Positions 34,976-44,462 are shown, counted from the first letter of the stretch. The stretch: DNA of 64,000 nt from Gammaproteobacteria bacterium (GCA_020850735.1 JADZEE010000051.1:1-64000); one strand, 5' to 3'. Program-made: numbers and translations. The notes: generated from the sequence alone by a model not told the origin.

Positions 34976-36766
34976 CTAGGTCGCGCCGCGCGTGAGCTCG
35001 GTTTCGTCCATCGTGCAGTTGCGTCCGAGCGACTTCGCGCGGTACAGGGCACGGTCCGCGCGCTCGATGAGCGACGTGACGCCGTCGCCGGCGCGAATTT
35101 CCGCGAGCCCCGCGGATACCGTGACCGGCACGGGTGTGCCACGGTAATGGAAATGACAGCCCGCGATCTCCACCCGCAGCGCTTCGATGGCGCTGCGCGC
35201 GGCTTGCAGCGGCGTTTGCGGCAGCAGTACGACGAACTCCTCGCCGCCGTATCGGCCGAGAAAATCCGAACCGCGAATGCGCGCGCGCACGAGCTCGGCG
35301 ATGCTGGTGAGCACCTTGTCGCCGGCTCTGTGACCGAACTCGTCGTTCACACGCTTGAAGTGGTCGATGTCGATGATTGCGATCGACAGCGAGCCCCCGT
35401 AGCGACGCCAGCGCTCGTGCTCCTCGGCGAGGCGCCGATCGAGCGCGCGGCGGTTCGCGATGCCGGTGAGACCATCGGTGAGCGCGTTGCGCCGCTCGCT
35501 GGCGAGTGCGCTCTGGAGCTGCAAGGCACGCGCGTCGAGATCCTTGAGCTGGGAAGTGAGCGTGCTGACTCGTGATTGCGCCTCGCTGTGGCGCCGCTGC
35601 TGGCGCTCCACGAACATGCCGAACGAACGGTCGATGCGCGCGAATCGCTCCTTGACCTGCTTGCGCAGCTCCGCGATGTCCTCGGCGCCGGTGTCCTCCT
35701 GCGCCTGCATGGCCGCCAGCTCCGCGTGCAGCTCCTCGCGCAGGCTCCGGCCGTCCGCCACGCTCTGTTCATGCGTCCCGAGCGCCTCGAGGAGCTGAAC
35801 GTCGAAATCGGCGATGCGGTCCACGATCTCGCGCAGGAAAGCCTCGATGGTTGCAAGCTCACCTTCGAGATCTGCACGCAGATCCGCCACCAGTCCGGCG
35901 ATGTCCTTGAGCACGGCGGTGATGTCGGTCGCAACGAGATCGCCCGCCAGCCGGGTCCGAATGCGTTCGGCGCGTTCGGCGACGGTGCGCGGCAGACACA
36001 TCCAGTCGAGCAGTTGTCCGAGGACCAGCGCCACCTCGGCGACCGTGACCGCTTCCGTGTCGAGCACGCCGCCACGGCGGGTCTCGATCGCCTCGGTGAG
36101 CAGGGTGACGGCGTCATCGACCAGCGCGAGCCGTGCGTCATGATCCTGCGCCCCCGCGGCGCGCCGGCGCAGGTCGACGAGCCGCAGCCCGAAATCCCCG
36201 TTGAGCCGCAGGCGTTCCAGGAACGTGCCGAAGGCGTCGTGCGGTGCGCCTCCCGACGCGACAGACTCCGATGCACCGGCGCAGGCTTCGCCGAGTAGCT
36301 CGGCAATCCGTCGCACCAGCGCCGCGGGATCGTCGGCGCGGCTCGTGTCGCTCAGGCGGGCGCGCAGCTGGCGGATCTCGACCACACAGGCGTCGGGTAC
36401 GTTGATCTGATCGAGCAGCGCCACGAGCAGGCTGGCGGCGGTGACCTGCCCGGCGCCAGCCGGCGCCGGGGCGGTCCTGCGGATACCCAGGGCAGCCAGC
36501 GAGCGCAGCACCTCGTCGATGGCCGTGCGCCGGGTCTGGTCGTCGGCGCCCCGGCGCAGGGTGTCGCGCAGGCTCGTCAGCAGACCATCGAAGTCGGGGT
36601 CGACGCCGGTGTAGCTGACCGCCAGACGCAGGATCTCGCGCTGAACGTGATGCTCCTGCCGGGTCCACTGGCGCTTGCGTTCCTCGAGCTCGTCGTGCAC
36701 GCGCACGTAGCGCGCGCGCCAGTCCTCGCGGGTGGCGGGAGTGCGGGGGGCGACGGTCCTGCGCAT
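34976..36766 (-). CDS. Diguanylate cyclase (GGDEF) with long coiled-coil sensory part
   Basis: The 596-residue protein ends in a GGDEF domain (about 430-590) with RYGGEEFVVLLP as the active site and IDHFKRVNDEFGHRAGD as the metal/substrate region. It should convert GTP to c-di-GMP. The inhibitory-site RxxD is not obvious. The first 430 residues contain no membrane segment and are helix-rich, with heptad-like stretches (EELHAELAAMQAQEDTGAED, SRVSTLTSQLKDLDARALQL) that look like a coiled-coil dimerisation and signalling region. The ATG at 36766 follows a MITE-like repeat. Confidence 0.9.
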   Translation of the reverse strand: MRRTVAPRTPATREDWRARYVRVHDELEERKRQWTRQEHHVQREILRLAVSYTGVDPDFDGLLTSLRDTLRRGADDQTRRTAIDEVLRSLAALGIRRTAPAPAGAGQVTAASLLVALLDQINVPDACVVEIRQLRARLSDTSRADDPAALVRRIAELLGEACAGASESVASGGAPHDAFGTFLERLRLNGDFGLRLVDLRRRAAGAQDHDARLALVDDAVTLLTEAIETRRGGVLDTEAVTVAEVALVLGQLLDWMCLPRTVAERAERIRTRLAGDLVATDITAVLKDIAGLVADLRADLEGELATIEAFLREIVDRIADFDVQLLEALGTHEQSVADGRSLREELHAELAAMQAQEDTGAEDIAELRKQVKERFARIDRSFGMFVERQQRRHSEAQSRVSTLTSQLKDLDARALQLQSALASERRNALTDGLTGIANRRALDRRLAEEHERWRRYGGSLSIAIIDIDHFKRVNDEFGHRAGDKVLTSIAELVRARIRGSDFLGRYGGEEFVVLLPQTPLQAARSAIEALRVEIAGCHFHYRGTPVPVTVSAGLAEIRAGDGVTSLIERADRALYRAKSLGRNCTMDETELTRGAT

Positions 36767-36846
36767 GGCTTTCGGGTGATCGGGATCGGCCGGCTGACCC
36801 CTGCGATAGCGGCCTGACGGGCCGCGACTTGACCGCTGACGGCGCA

Positions 36847-37024
36847 GAGCTTGTGAAACATTCGCCCGCCGTCGCGAGACGGTTCCCGGGCGTTCCTGGC
36901 CAGGCGCGGGGGTGCGCGAAATCGCGCGCAGCGGGCCTGCGGAAACGATTTCGGGGGTCCCCGCAACGCCGCCAGGGGCGTCCAGGGGCCGTCGCAGCAG
37001 GCGCGGTGATGGTTTCACGAGCTC
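36847..37024. repeat. MITE-like dispersed element, copy 1
   Basis: About 180 bp with terminal inverted repeats: GAGCTTGTGAAACAT at 36847-36861 and ATGGTTTCACGAGCTC at 37009-37024. It is around 90% identical by eye to a second copy at 53269-53446 in the same orientation. Both sit between the 5' end of one minus-strand gene and the 3' end of the next. There is no coding capacity. Terminal repeats plus small size suggest a nonautonomous mobile element or a structured RNA 3' end. Confidence 0.7.
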
Positions 37025-38275
37025 TCAGCGGGCCGCGCTCAGCTCGTGACGCCACTGGATGAGGTGGGCACGTATCCCGGCGCCGGTCGCGATCTGGGGC
37101 AGCGAGTGCTCCAGACCGTCGGCGTCCTCGCGCTCGCGCACGAAGCGTCGAGCCCGGTCGAAAGCGTCCTCGAAGGAGGCGCTCCCGGGCAGGGCGCGCT
37201 CGAAAAAGGCGCGGCCGAAGTAGGTCAGATCATCGTCGTCGCCGCAGCCGAAGGACACGCGGTCGGTCCGGGCGGCGGTGATGACCAGCGTGTCGGCGGA
37301 GGCGAGCGGCTCGATGAAGCCGCCGGAGTAGCACGCCGACAGCACCACGACCTTGTAGCGAATGCCCGAGGCCTCGAGCAGGTGTGCGAGGCGGGCTGCG
37401 CCCAGGTCGTGGATCGGCACCTCACCGAGTTGCACCTCGAGGGCATGTTGCTCGGAGCCATGGCTGGACATGAACAGGAAAAGGATGTCCTTTACGGGAT
37501 CCATGCGCGTCGCCAGGCGCGTGAGCGCGTACTCGAGATTGGTGGCGGTCGCGAGGGGCCGCGTGTCGATGGTGGCGCGATTGTTGACCAGCAGCAGCGA
37601 GCGCCCGGCGGTGGCGTAGCGTTCGGAGAACGTGCGTTCGGCGTACAGCACCTCCTTCATGAACACGTCGCTGTCGCCGTCACCCGCGAAGCCGAGGAAG
37701 TACAGATCAATCAGGCCGGCGCGCGAAGGCGCGACGGCATCGATCGCGGCATCCAGGCGTTCGCGCTGGCTGAACAGCAGCCGCTCGCCGTCGAGACCCG
37801 CCAGCGCATCGGCCGGCATGGCCGCAGCGGTATCCGCGGGGACGTAATCGCCATCTTCCCAGCGGCCGGTGAGGGTGGCGGCGCGGCCGTCCTCATCGCG
37901 ATAGTGGAGCGTCCCGCTGCCTTCGAACACGCCGTCCACGAACCCGCCTTCGTAGTGGTCGCCGTTCGCGTAGTAGTAGCTGCCCTGGCCGTGCATGACG
38001 CCCGCTCGGAACTCGCCCTCGTATTGGAGGCCGTCGCGGTCACGCAGTGCACCGTGTCCGTGCATGAGACCGGCGTGGAACTCGCCGTCGTAGCGGCTGC
38101 CGTCGTGCCACAGCAGTGAGCCGAGACCCTCGAAGTGGCCGTCCTCGAACCAGCCGCGGTACAAGCTGGCGTCCGGCAGCCGGAACGCTCCGAAGTGGCG
38201 GTCGGTCCCGGCGGCGGTGCCGGTGCCGGCGCACGACAGCAGGACGAGGAACAGGGTGATTTGGGCAGGCAACAT
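37025..38275 (-). CDS. MORN-repeat lipoprotein with C13-type peptidase domain
   Basis: About 416 residues starting at MLPAQITLFLVLLSCAGTG, a lipoprotein signal with lipobox LLSC. Residues 40-140 contain four to five MORN repeats (YRGWFEDGHFEGLGSLLW, YDGEFHAGLMHGHGAL, YEGEFRAGVMHGQGSYYY, YEGGFVDGVFEGSGTL). The C-terminal half is a caspase-like fold of the legumain (C13) type: LFLFMSSHGSEQ (catalytic His) and VVVLSACYSGGFIEPL (catalytic Cys), with VITAARTDRVSFGCGDDDD after it. It is probably anchored to the outer membrane. The longer upstream frame lacks homology and is excluded. The stop codon lies at the edge of the MITE-like repeat. Confidence 0.88.
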   Translation of the reverse strand: MLPAQITLFLVLLSCAGTGTAAGTDRHFGAFRLPDASLYRGWFEDGHFEGLGSLLWHDGSRYDGEFHAGLMHGHGALRDRDGLQYEGEFRAGVMHGQGSYYYANGDHYEGGFVDGVFEGSGTLHYRDEDGRAATLTGRWEDGDYVPADTAAAMPADALAGLDGERLLFSQRERLDAAIDAVAPSRAGLIDLYFLGFAGDGDSDVFMKEVLYAERTFSERYATAGRSLLLVNNRATIDTRPLATATNLEYALTRLATRMDPVKDILFLFMSSHGSEQHALEVQLGEVPIHDLGAARLAHLLEASGIRYKVVVLSACYSGGFIEPLASADTLVITAARTDRVSFGCGDDDDLTYFGRAFFERALPGSASFEDAFDRARRFVREREDADGLEHSLPQIATGAGIRAHLIQWRHELSAAR

Positions 38276-38526
38276 GCAGGCCGGGCGCGTGCGTTGACGG
38301 TCGGCCAAGTATAAAGAGATCCACGGGCGTAGAATGGGCGCGCACCGTGGTCGATGCGTCGCGGCGCGGCCGGCACCCGGGTGCTCGATGGCGCAACGGT
38401 GCGCTGCTCCGCGCACGCGCAGGGCGCAGCGACGGTGCTGGCGCTGCGGGCCGCCTGGTGCCCGAATTGCCGGGCGTGCATGCCGCCGCCGCCCGCCGCT
38501 ACGCCGCCCGGCGGCAGGAGGTGTGC

Positions 38527-39147
38527 ATGTTCCACCCGAACCGCAGCCCGACACTGCTCGCGCTCGTATTCGCTGCCGCCTTGCCGGCGCATGCCGTCGA
38601 CTTCGAGACGGCGATGCGCTATCACCAGTACAAGGACTACGGTCAGGCGTTCCAGGCCTTCATGGAGCTCGCCCAGGAGGGTAACGCGGCCGCACAGGCC
38701 AACGTAGCCTTCTACTACGACAACGGCCTAGCCGTGGCCCGCGATCCCGAGGAGGCCGCGCGCTGGTACCGGCTCGCGGCCGACAACGGCAGCGTCGACG
38801 CGCAATACAATCTCGGCGCCATGTACGAGTCCGGCGAAGGCGTCGAGAAGGACTACGGCGAGGCATTCAAGTGGTTCAGCCTAGCCGCGCAGCAAGGCGA
38901 TGCGCAGGCGGCCATGTACCTGGGCCTGTTCTATGAAGAGGGTCTCGGCCGCGCGAGCGACGATGTGCAGGCCTATGCCTGGTTCCACGCCGCCGCAGGG
39001 CGCGGCGAGCGTGCGGGTACGCAAAAGTGCCAGGAGGTGGCGCCGCGGCTGTCACCCGAGCAGCTCGAACAGGCGCAAGGGCTCGGCGACCGCATCCTCG
39101 AGGAGCTGCGCACCCGCGCGGCACGCAAGCTCGACCTGCCGACTTGA
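38527..39147 (+). CDS. Exported Sel1-repeat protein
   Basis: The 206-residue protein has a signal peptide (LLALVFAAALPAHA) and an AGGAGG ribosome-binding site before the ATG at 38527. Three to four Sel1-type TPR-like repeats follow: AAQANVAFYYDNGLAVARDP, AQYNLGAMYESGEGVEKDY and AAMYLGLFYEEGLG, each containing the A-x2-LG-x-Y-x-G-x-G core. The C-terminal helix (LSPEQLEQAQGLGDRILEEL) is charged. Sel1 proteins scaffold protein-protein interactions in the cell envelope. It is divergent from the MORN-peptidase lipoprotein. Confidence 0.88.
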   Translation: MFHPNRSPTLLALVFAAALPAHAVDFETAMRYHQYKDYGQAFQAFMELAQEGNAAAQANVAFYYDNGLAVARDPEEAARWYRLAADNGSVDAQYNLGAMYESGEGVEKDYGEAFKWFSLAAQQGDAQAAMYLGLFYEEGLGRASDDVQAYAWFHAAAGRGERAGTQKCQEVAPRLSPEQLEQAQGLGDRILEELRTRAARKLDLPT

Positions 39148-39241
39148 GCAAACGTGAACCGGGCGGCGTGCCGCCGGCGGTGGTCCGGGCGTGCGACCGG
39201 TGGCACCGCGCTGCGCGCCGGTGCGGCGGGCCGTCCGGGTG

Positions 39242-40066
39242 TCAGACGAGCGCGCGCAGGTGGCGCAGCAGCGCCTCGTTGAACTGCGCCGCGGCTTCGA
39301 TATTGGCCAGGTGCAGGGCGCGGGGCAACACGCTCAGCGTGGCGCCCGCGATGGCGTGCGCCATGACTTCGGCGGCGGCCACGGGCGTGCCCGGATCGTG
39401 CTCGCCCACGAGCACGAGCGTCGGTGCGTCGATGGCGCCGAGCCGAGCGGTCAGGTCGAGGTGCATGATGGCGTGGCAGCAGCCCACGTAGCCCGGCACG
39501 GGCGTCGCGCGGATCATGGCGCGGATGCGATCCACCGTCGGCGCCTGCGCCCGGCGGAACTCCGGCGAGAACCAGCGTTCGATCGTGGGTTCGACGAGCG
39601 GCTCCATCCCGTCGCGCTCGGCGAGCGCGATGCGGTCCTCCCACGCCGGCCGCGCCTCGGCGGGTACCCGGCTCGCCGTGTCGGCGAGCGTCAGGCTCGC
39701 AATCCGTCCGGGGTGCTCGAGCGCCAGGGTCTGGCCGATCATCCCGCCCATGGAAATACCGACCCAGTGCACGCGCTCGATCGCCAGCGCATCGAGCAGC
39801 GCGCAGGCATCGTTGCCGAGCTGTGACAGGGTATAGCCCCCGCCAGGGGCGGTGGTCCGTCCGTGACCACGCGTGTCGTAGCGCAGCACGCGGAAATCGT
39901 CCCGCAGCGCCGGCAGCTGCGACTGCCACATCCGCAGGTCGGTCGCGAGGGACGTGCTCAGCATGACCACCGGGGCGTGGTCGGGCCCGGTGAGCTCGCA
40001 GTGCATGTCGATACCGTTGGCGTTGATCTGCATGACGTTCGGTCGCTGGTTGCTGGCACGCGGCAT
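39242..40066 (-). CDS. Alpha/beta hydrolase resembling 3-oxoadipate enol-lactonase
   Basis: The 274-residue protein resembles PcaD: STSLATDLRMWQSQLPAL, RYDTRGHGRTTAP, nucleophile GISMGGMIGQ, GEHDPGTPVA (acid) and ALHLANIEAAAQFNEALL (His and lid). PcaD opens 3-oxoadipate enol-lactone in the beta-ketoadipate pathway, but no other pca gene is in the window, so related carboxylester hydrolase activity is equally possible. The ATG at 40066 was kept; a downstream ATG (MQINANGIDMH) is an alternative start. Confidence 0.8.
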   Translation of the reverse strand: MPRASNQRPNVMQINANGIDMHCELTGPDHAPVVMLSTSLATDLRMWQSQLPALRDDFRVLRYDTRGHGRTTAPGGGYTLSQLGNDACALLDALAIERVHWVGISMGGMIGQTLALEHPGRIASLTLADTASRVPAEARPAWEDRIALAERDGMEPLVEPTIERWFSPEFRRAQAPTVDRIRAMIRATPVPGYVGCCHAIMHLDLTARLGAIDAPTLVLVGEHDPGTPVAAAEVMAHAIAGATLSVLPRALHLANIEAAAQFNEALLRHLRALV

Positions 40067-40105
40067 CGGCTGCTCCGCCCCGCCGGGCCGATTACGCCGG
40101 TCACT

Positions 40106-42340
40106 TTACCACTCTGACAGACGCCGGATCTCCGCCGTGGACCAGCGTTGATGCGCGACCTGTTCGCCGCCGAGGGCGAGCAGCACGGCGATCGCGGTGT
40201 GCGGGTGGGCATCGGCAAGGCGGTCGAAGGCGGCGCGATCGAAAATGAGCAGCTCGGCGGGGGTGATCGCGATGGCGGCGGCCGCACGCGGTCCCGGCTC
40301 GATGAACGCCAGCTCGCCGAAAAAAGTGCCGGGACCGCACTTGGCCAGGCGCTTGTGATGGTGCGCGGTGGTCGGCAGCAGGATGTCGACCTCACCCTGC
40401 AGGACGGCGTAGAGCTGGTCGCCGTGCTCGCCGACCGCGAACACCGTCTCGCCCGCCGCGACGCTGCGCGCCGTGCACACAGCGGCGAGATGTTCGAGGC
40501 GCGCGGGCGTCAGGCTGCGGCCGAGCTCGTTCGCCGCGAGCTCGAGGCGGCGACTGACGACGGTCGGTTTGGCGCCGACCTCGTCGAGCAGTGCATCCTC
40601 GGCGTGCTCCAGCGCCTCGTCGAGGCCGTTGAACGTCTGCACGACGAAGCGCGCGGTCGGACTCACCGTGCGCAGGGTCTCCTCGACCCGGTGGCCGAGA
40701 CCGATGCCCCAGTGCACGTTGCAGAACAGCAACTGCCCCCCGTTGCGGTCGATCTGCACCGCCATCTGCTGGAGGATCTTGACGCCCGTGAGGTCCACCT
40801 GGCTGACGCGCCGCAGGTGCAGGATCACCCAGGCCGGCCGGCACAGATCGGGCATGAGCTCTTCATAGAGCCGGTCGGCGGTGGCGAAGAACAGGTTCCC
40901 GCGCAGTTCGTAGAGCACGATGCGGTCGCCGTGCGCGGCGAGCAGCTCCCGTTCGGCCTGGGTGCGGGCGCGCACCGAGCGCAGGTCGATGCCGGTCGAG
41001 CGCCGGTGCACCACCGGTGCGCGGATCTGCGCACGCATGAACAGAATGATCGCGATGGCGACTCCGACCGCGATGGCGGCGACGAGATCGTAAGCGACGG
41101 TGACGGTGGTCACCACCAGGGTGATGATCCCGTCCATGCGTGTGCGCCGGCGTTTTAGCCAGGCGGGCAGATCCCGCTCGAGCATGTGCACGGCGACCGA
41201 GACGATGATGCCGGACAGTACCGCGATCGGCAGTGCTCGGCCGATGCCACCGCCGACCAACACCATGACGACGAAGGCGAGACCACACACCAGCGCGGCC
41301 CAGCGTCGCCCGCCCGCGCGCAGCGCCACCAGCGTGGCGCCGGTCGTTGCGGAGCCGCCCATACCACCGGCGCAGCCGGTCGCGAGCATGCCCACGCCCT
41401 GCGCGAACAGCTCGCGCGCCGAGTTGTGCCGGGTCTCCGTGGTGACGTCCGAGATGACTGCCACCAGCAGCGTGTTGATCGAGGTGAGCAGGGCGAAAGC
41501 GAGCGCGGAGATCGCGATCACCTGCCATGGCAGCGCGCCGAGCGTGTTCAGGTCGAGGCCGAGATCGCCGACGGCTAACCGCGGCAGGCCGCCGATGAGC
41601 CACTGCGCGGGCGGCTCGCCGGGACCGAACATCGTCGCCACGTGGAACAGCACGGTGCCGCCGACGAGGCCCGCGATGACACCGGGTACGGCCGGGATCA
41701 GTCTGGGGCCGTAATGCACGAGCAGCAGCGTGGCGAACGCGACGCAGGCCGGCAGCCAGCGCCAGTCTTCCCAGACGTCGTCGACGCCGCGGCCCGACAG
41801 CGGGCCGAACTGCGATTTGAACATCAGCAGCGCCGAGCCGGTCATGAAACCGGCGACGACCGGATAGGGAATGAACTTCACCAGGGTCCCGCCGCCCGAC
41901 AGTCCGATCAGCATCTGCATGATGCCGGCGAGGATGGTGACGGCAGCGAGTGCCGGCAGCAGCGCGGCTCCCTGCAGACCGGATGCCATCAACGCAGTGG
42001 TGGTGCCCGACAGGAGCACCAGCGCGGGTCCGGTCGGTGCGCTGATGAGACCGTTGGCGCAGCCGATGACGCCGGCCGAGGTACTGAGGATGGCCGCACC
42101 GATGAGGCCCATCATCGCGCCCTGCGCCGCGGGCAGCCCGGCCAGGGTGGCCAGCGCGACCCCGAAGGCCATGGCCTGCGGCAGCACCACCGCCGCCGCG
42201 GCCATGCCGCCCCACGCATCGCCCGCGCCTGGTTTTTGCATGGGGGCGGCCGTCCGGGGCGAGTCCGCCGGTCCTGACGCGCTCAAGACGGGCTTACCCC
42301 GGTGCGCGCGCGTGGTGGCGCGAGCGCCGATGATCCGCAC
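40106..42340 (-). CDS. SulP/SLC26-type anion transporter fused to STAS and cyclic-nucleotide-binding domains
   Basis: This protein of up to 744 residues starts at GTG 42340 or possibly ATG 42241 (MQKPGAGDAWGG), since no good ribosome-binding site decides it. The membrane part (about 35-430) has SulP signatures: PQAMAFGVALATLAGLPAAQ, VKFIPYPVVAGFMTGSALL and SATTGATLVALRAGG. A STAS domain follows (about 455-570; VILHLRRVSQVDLTGVKILQ). A cNMP-binding domain comes last (about 615-730; GPGTFFGELAFIEPGPRAAA, the phosphate-binding cassette). Bicarbonate, sulfate or another anion may be the substrate; regulation by cAMP or c-di-GMP is inferred. Confidence 0.88.
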   Translation of the reverse strand: MRIIGARATTRAHRGKPVLSASGPADSPRTAAPMQKPGAGDAWGGMAAAAVVLPQAMAFGVALATLAGLPAAQGAMMGLIGAAILSTSAGVIGCANGLISAPTGPALVLLSGTTTALMASGLQGAALLPALAAVTILAGIMQMLIGLSGGGTLVKFIPYPVVAGFMTGSALLMFKSQFGPLSGRGVDDVWEDWRWLPACVAFATLLLVHYGPRLIPAVPGVIAGLVGGTVLFHVATMFGPGEPPAQWLIGGLPRLAVGDLGLDLNTLGALPWQVIAISALAFALLTSINTLLVAVISDVTTETRHNSARELFAQGVGMLATGCAGGMGGSATTGATLVALRAGGRRWAALVCGLAFVVMVLVGGGIGRALPIAVLSGIIVSVAVHMLERDLPAWLKRRRTRMDGIITLVVTTVTVAYDLVAAIAVGVAIAIILFMRAQIRAPVVHRRSTGIDLRSVRARTQAERELLAAHGDRIVLYELRGNLFFATADRLYEELMPDLCRPAWVILHLRRVSQVDLTGVKILQQMAVQIDRNGGQLLFCNVHWGIGLGHRVEETLRTVSPTARFVVQTFNGLDEALEHAEDALLDEVGAKPTVVSRRLELAANELGRSLTPARLEHLAAVCTARSVAAGETVFAVGEHGDQLYAVLQGEVDILLPTTAHHHKRLAKCGPGTFFGELAFIEPGPRAAAAIAITPAELLIFDRAAFDRLADAHPHTAIAVLLALGGEQVAHQRWSTAEIRRLSEW

Positions 42341-42524
42341 CGGCCGGCAGCGGAACGGGCATCTCGATTCGACAAGTTGGTGAGCATCGCGGGAAGCTAT
42401 ACACCGGTGCCCGGCGCCGGCAGTTGATGCAGGTCATCGAGCGCCGTGCCAGGCTGTCACTAAATATAGCACCGGCGCCCGACCACGCGGGTGCGTCCGT
42501 CAGCGTCAGGTAGGGAGAAGCAAC

Positions 42525-44000
42525 ATGTTCGAAACAGCGGAGCTCGGCCGCAAGGTCGACAAGAAAACGTTCGCCGCCGAGGAACCGAAGCTGCACACGG
42601 CGCTGCTCGAAGTGCAGCGCACACTGCGCGAGGCGACCTTTCCGGTCATCGTCATCGTCTCCGGGGTGGAAGGGGCCGGCAAGGGCGAGGTCGTCAATCT
42701 CCTCAACAAGTGGCTCGATGCGCGCGGGATCCAGACCTACGCGTTCTGGGACGAGAGCGAGGAAGAACGCGAGCGGCCACGCTACTGGCGCTTCTGGCGC
42801 GCACTGCCGCCGCGCGGCACGGTCGGTATCATGTTCGGGTCCTGGTATACCCAGCCGATCGTGCGCAACGTGTTCGAGCAAATCGACGCCGATGCCTACG
42901 AGCGCGAACTGCACCGCATCGTCGAATTCGAGCAGCTCCTCATCGACGACGGCGCGCTGATCGTCAAGTTCTGGTTTCATCTGACCAAGAAGGATCAGCG
43001 GAAGCGTCTCGAGGAGGAACTCGGCGGCAAGGCCGCGTCGCCGCAGCTGAAGAAGTTTTCCAAGCATTACAAGCGTTTCGCCGCGGTGTCCGAGCGTGCG
43101 ATCCGGGTCACCGACACCGGCCCGTCGCCCTGGTACGTCATCGAGGCCGCAGACCGGCGTTACCGCGATCTCACCGTCGGGCGCACGTTGCTCGCGGCCA
43201 TCGAGCGCCGCCTGCAGCGGGCGCAGGCGGCGCACGAGCCGCCCGGGTCCAAACCGCCGCCGGCGCCGCTGTCCAAAGAGAGCGCGCTGACGGTGCTCGA
43301 CCAGGTCGATCTGGCGCGCACGCTGTCCACCAGGAACTACGCCAAGCAACTCGCCCGCTACCAGGCACGCCTGCGGCAGCTGGCGTGGAAAGCCAAGCAG
43401 CAGAAGCGCAACACCGTGCTCGTGTTCGAGGGCTGGGACGCGGCCGGCAAGGGGGGCGCGATCCGCCGCGTGACGGCGGCGATGGACGCACGGCTGTTCC
43501 GGGTGATCTCGGTGGCGGCACCGACCGACGAAGAAAAGGCGCAGCACTACCTGTGGCGTTTCTGGCGCCACCTGCCGCGCGCCGGCTATGTGACGATCTA
43601 CGATCGCTCGTGGTACGGCCGCGTGCTGGTCGAGCGGGTCGAGGGTTTCGCGCGCGAGGACGAGTGGCTGCGTGCCTACCAGGAGATCAACGACTTCGAG
43701 GAACAACTCGCCGAGCATGGGGTCGTGCTGGCGAAGTTCTGGCTCCATATCAGTACGGAGGAACAGCTCCGGCGCTTCAAGGAGCGCGAGATGATCGAAT
43801 GGAAGCAGCACAAGATCACCGCCGAGGACTGGCGCAATCGCGAGAAGTGGGAGCCCTATGAGGCGGCGGTCAACGACATGGTCGCCCGCACCAGCACGGA
43901 CTACGCGCCATGGTCGCTCATCGGCGGCAACGACAAGCGCTGTGCGCGCGTGGACGTGGTGAGGACGGTGTGTGAACGGCTGGAGGCGGCGCTGGACTGA
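42525..44000 (+). CDS. pap: Polyphosphate:AMP phosphotransferase (two-domain PPK2)
   Basis: The 491-residue protein has two tandem PPK2 domains. Walker A-like motifs are GVEGAGKG (47-54) and GWDAAGKGG (about 306-314). The second domain has YDRSWYGRVLVERVEGF, the lid/phosphate motif, while in the first it is FGSWYTQPIVRNV, with the Arg replaced or shifted, so the first copy may be inactive. Polyphosphate serves as phosphate donor to make ADP from AMP. Two-domain members are the PAP subclass. The ATG follows GGGAGAAGC. It lies divergent from the SulP transporter. Confidence 0.93.
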   Translation: MFETAELGRKVDKKTFAAEEPKLHTALLEVQRTLREATFPVIVIVSGVEGAGKGEVVNLLNKWLDARGIQTYAFWDESEEERERPRYWRFWRALPPRGTVGIMFGSWYTQPIVRNVFEQIDADAYERELHRIVEFEQLLIDDGALIVKFWFHLTKKDQRKRLEEELGGKAASPQLKKFSKHYKRFAAVSERAIRVTDTGPSPWYVIEAADRRYRDLTVGRTLLAAIERRLQRAQAAHEPPGSKPPPAPLSKESALTVLDQVDLARTLSTRNYAKQLARYQARLRQLAWKAKQQKRNTVLVFEGWDAAGKGGAIRRVTAAMDARLFRVISVAAPTDEEKAQHYLWRFWRHLPRAGYVTIYDRSWYGRVLVERVEGFAREDEWLRAYQEINDFEEQLAEHGVVLAKFWLHISTEEQLRRFKEREMIEWKQHKITAEDWRNREKWEPYEAAVNDMVARTSTDYAPWSLIGGNDKRCARVDVVRTVCERLEAALD

Positions 44001-44018
44001 GAGCTTTAGAATGCCCAC

Positions 44019-44462
44019 ATGCGAGCCGGGATCGGGGCTGACCACGGCGGGGCGCGACGGCGGCGATGCGGCGGCAGGGTCACCGTGCTCGTCCTGTTCG
44101 TGCTCGTGCTGGGCGCGATCGTCTACTGGCGCAGCTCCTCGCCGCCTGCCGCCGCGGTGTATTGCAGTGAGCACACGCCGCCGCCTGCCGGCACGGTGGT
44201 CATGCTGAGCACCACCTGGTGTCCCTACTGTGCCCGCGCGCGCGCGTTTTTTTCCGAGCACGCAATCGCCTTCTGCGAATACGACACCGAGCACTCCGCG
44301 CGCGGGGCCGCGCTGTACACGCATTTCAACGGCCGCGGCGTACCGGTCATCATCGCCGGCGGCGAGGTGATGCACGGCTTCAACCCCGGGCGGATCGAGG
44401 ACGTCGTTCGCGGGCGCGCCAGCGTGCCGCTGCAGGACTGGCCGGGGATGCGGGGGCAATGA
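44019..44462 (+). CDS. Membrane-anchored glutaredoxin-like protein
   Basis: The 147-residue protein has an N-terminal anchor or signal (VTVLVLFVLVLGAIVYW) followed by a thioredoxin-fold glutaredoxin domain. STTWCPYCARARAFF is the CPYC redox site, FCEYDTEHSARGAALY follows, and GRGVPVIIAGGEVMHGF has the cis-Pro and GSH-binding motif. Location in the membrane or periplasm is predicted. Starts further downstream are possible. It lies 18 bp after pap and 40 bp before the Nudix gene, so the three may form an operon. Confidence 0.88.
   Translation: MRAGIGADHGGARRRRCGGRVTVLVLFVLVLGAIVYWRSSSPPAAAVYCSEHTPPPAGTVVMLSTTWCPYCARARAFFSEHAIAFCEYDTEHSARGAALYTHFNGRGVPVIIAGGEVMHGFNPGRIEDVVRGRASVPLQDWPGMRGQ

Noticed and set aside
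38354-38707. Frame with AAWCPNCRAC that resembles a thioredoxin-like site
   Set aside because: Surrounding residues have no thioredoxin-fold pattern, and the frame conflicts with the Sel1 gene start.
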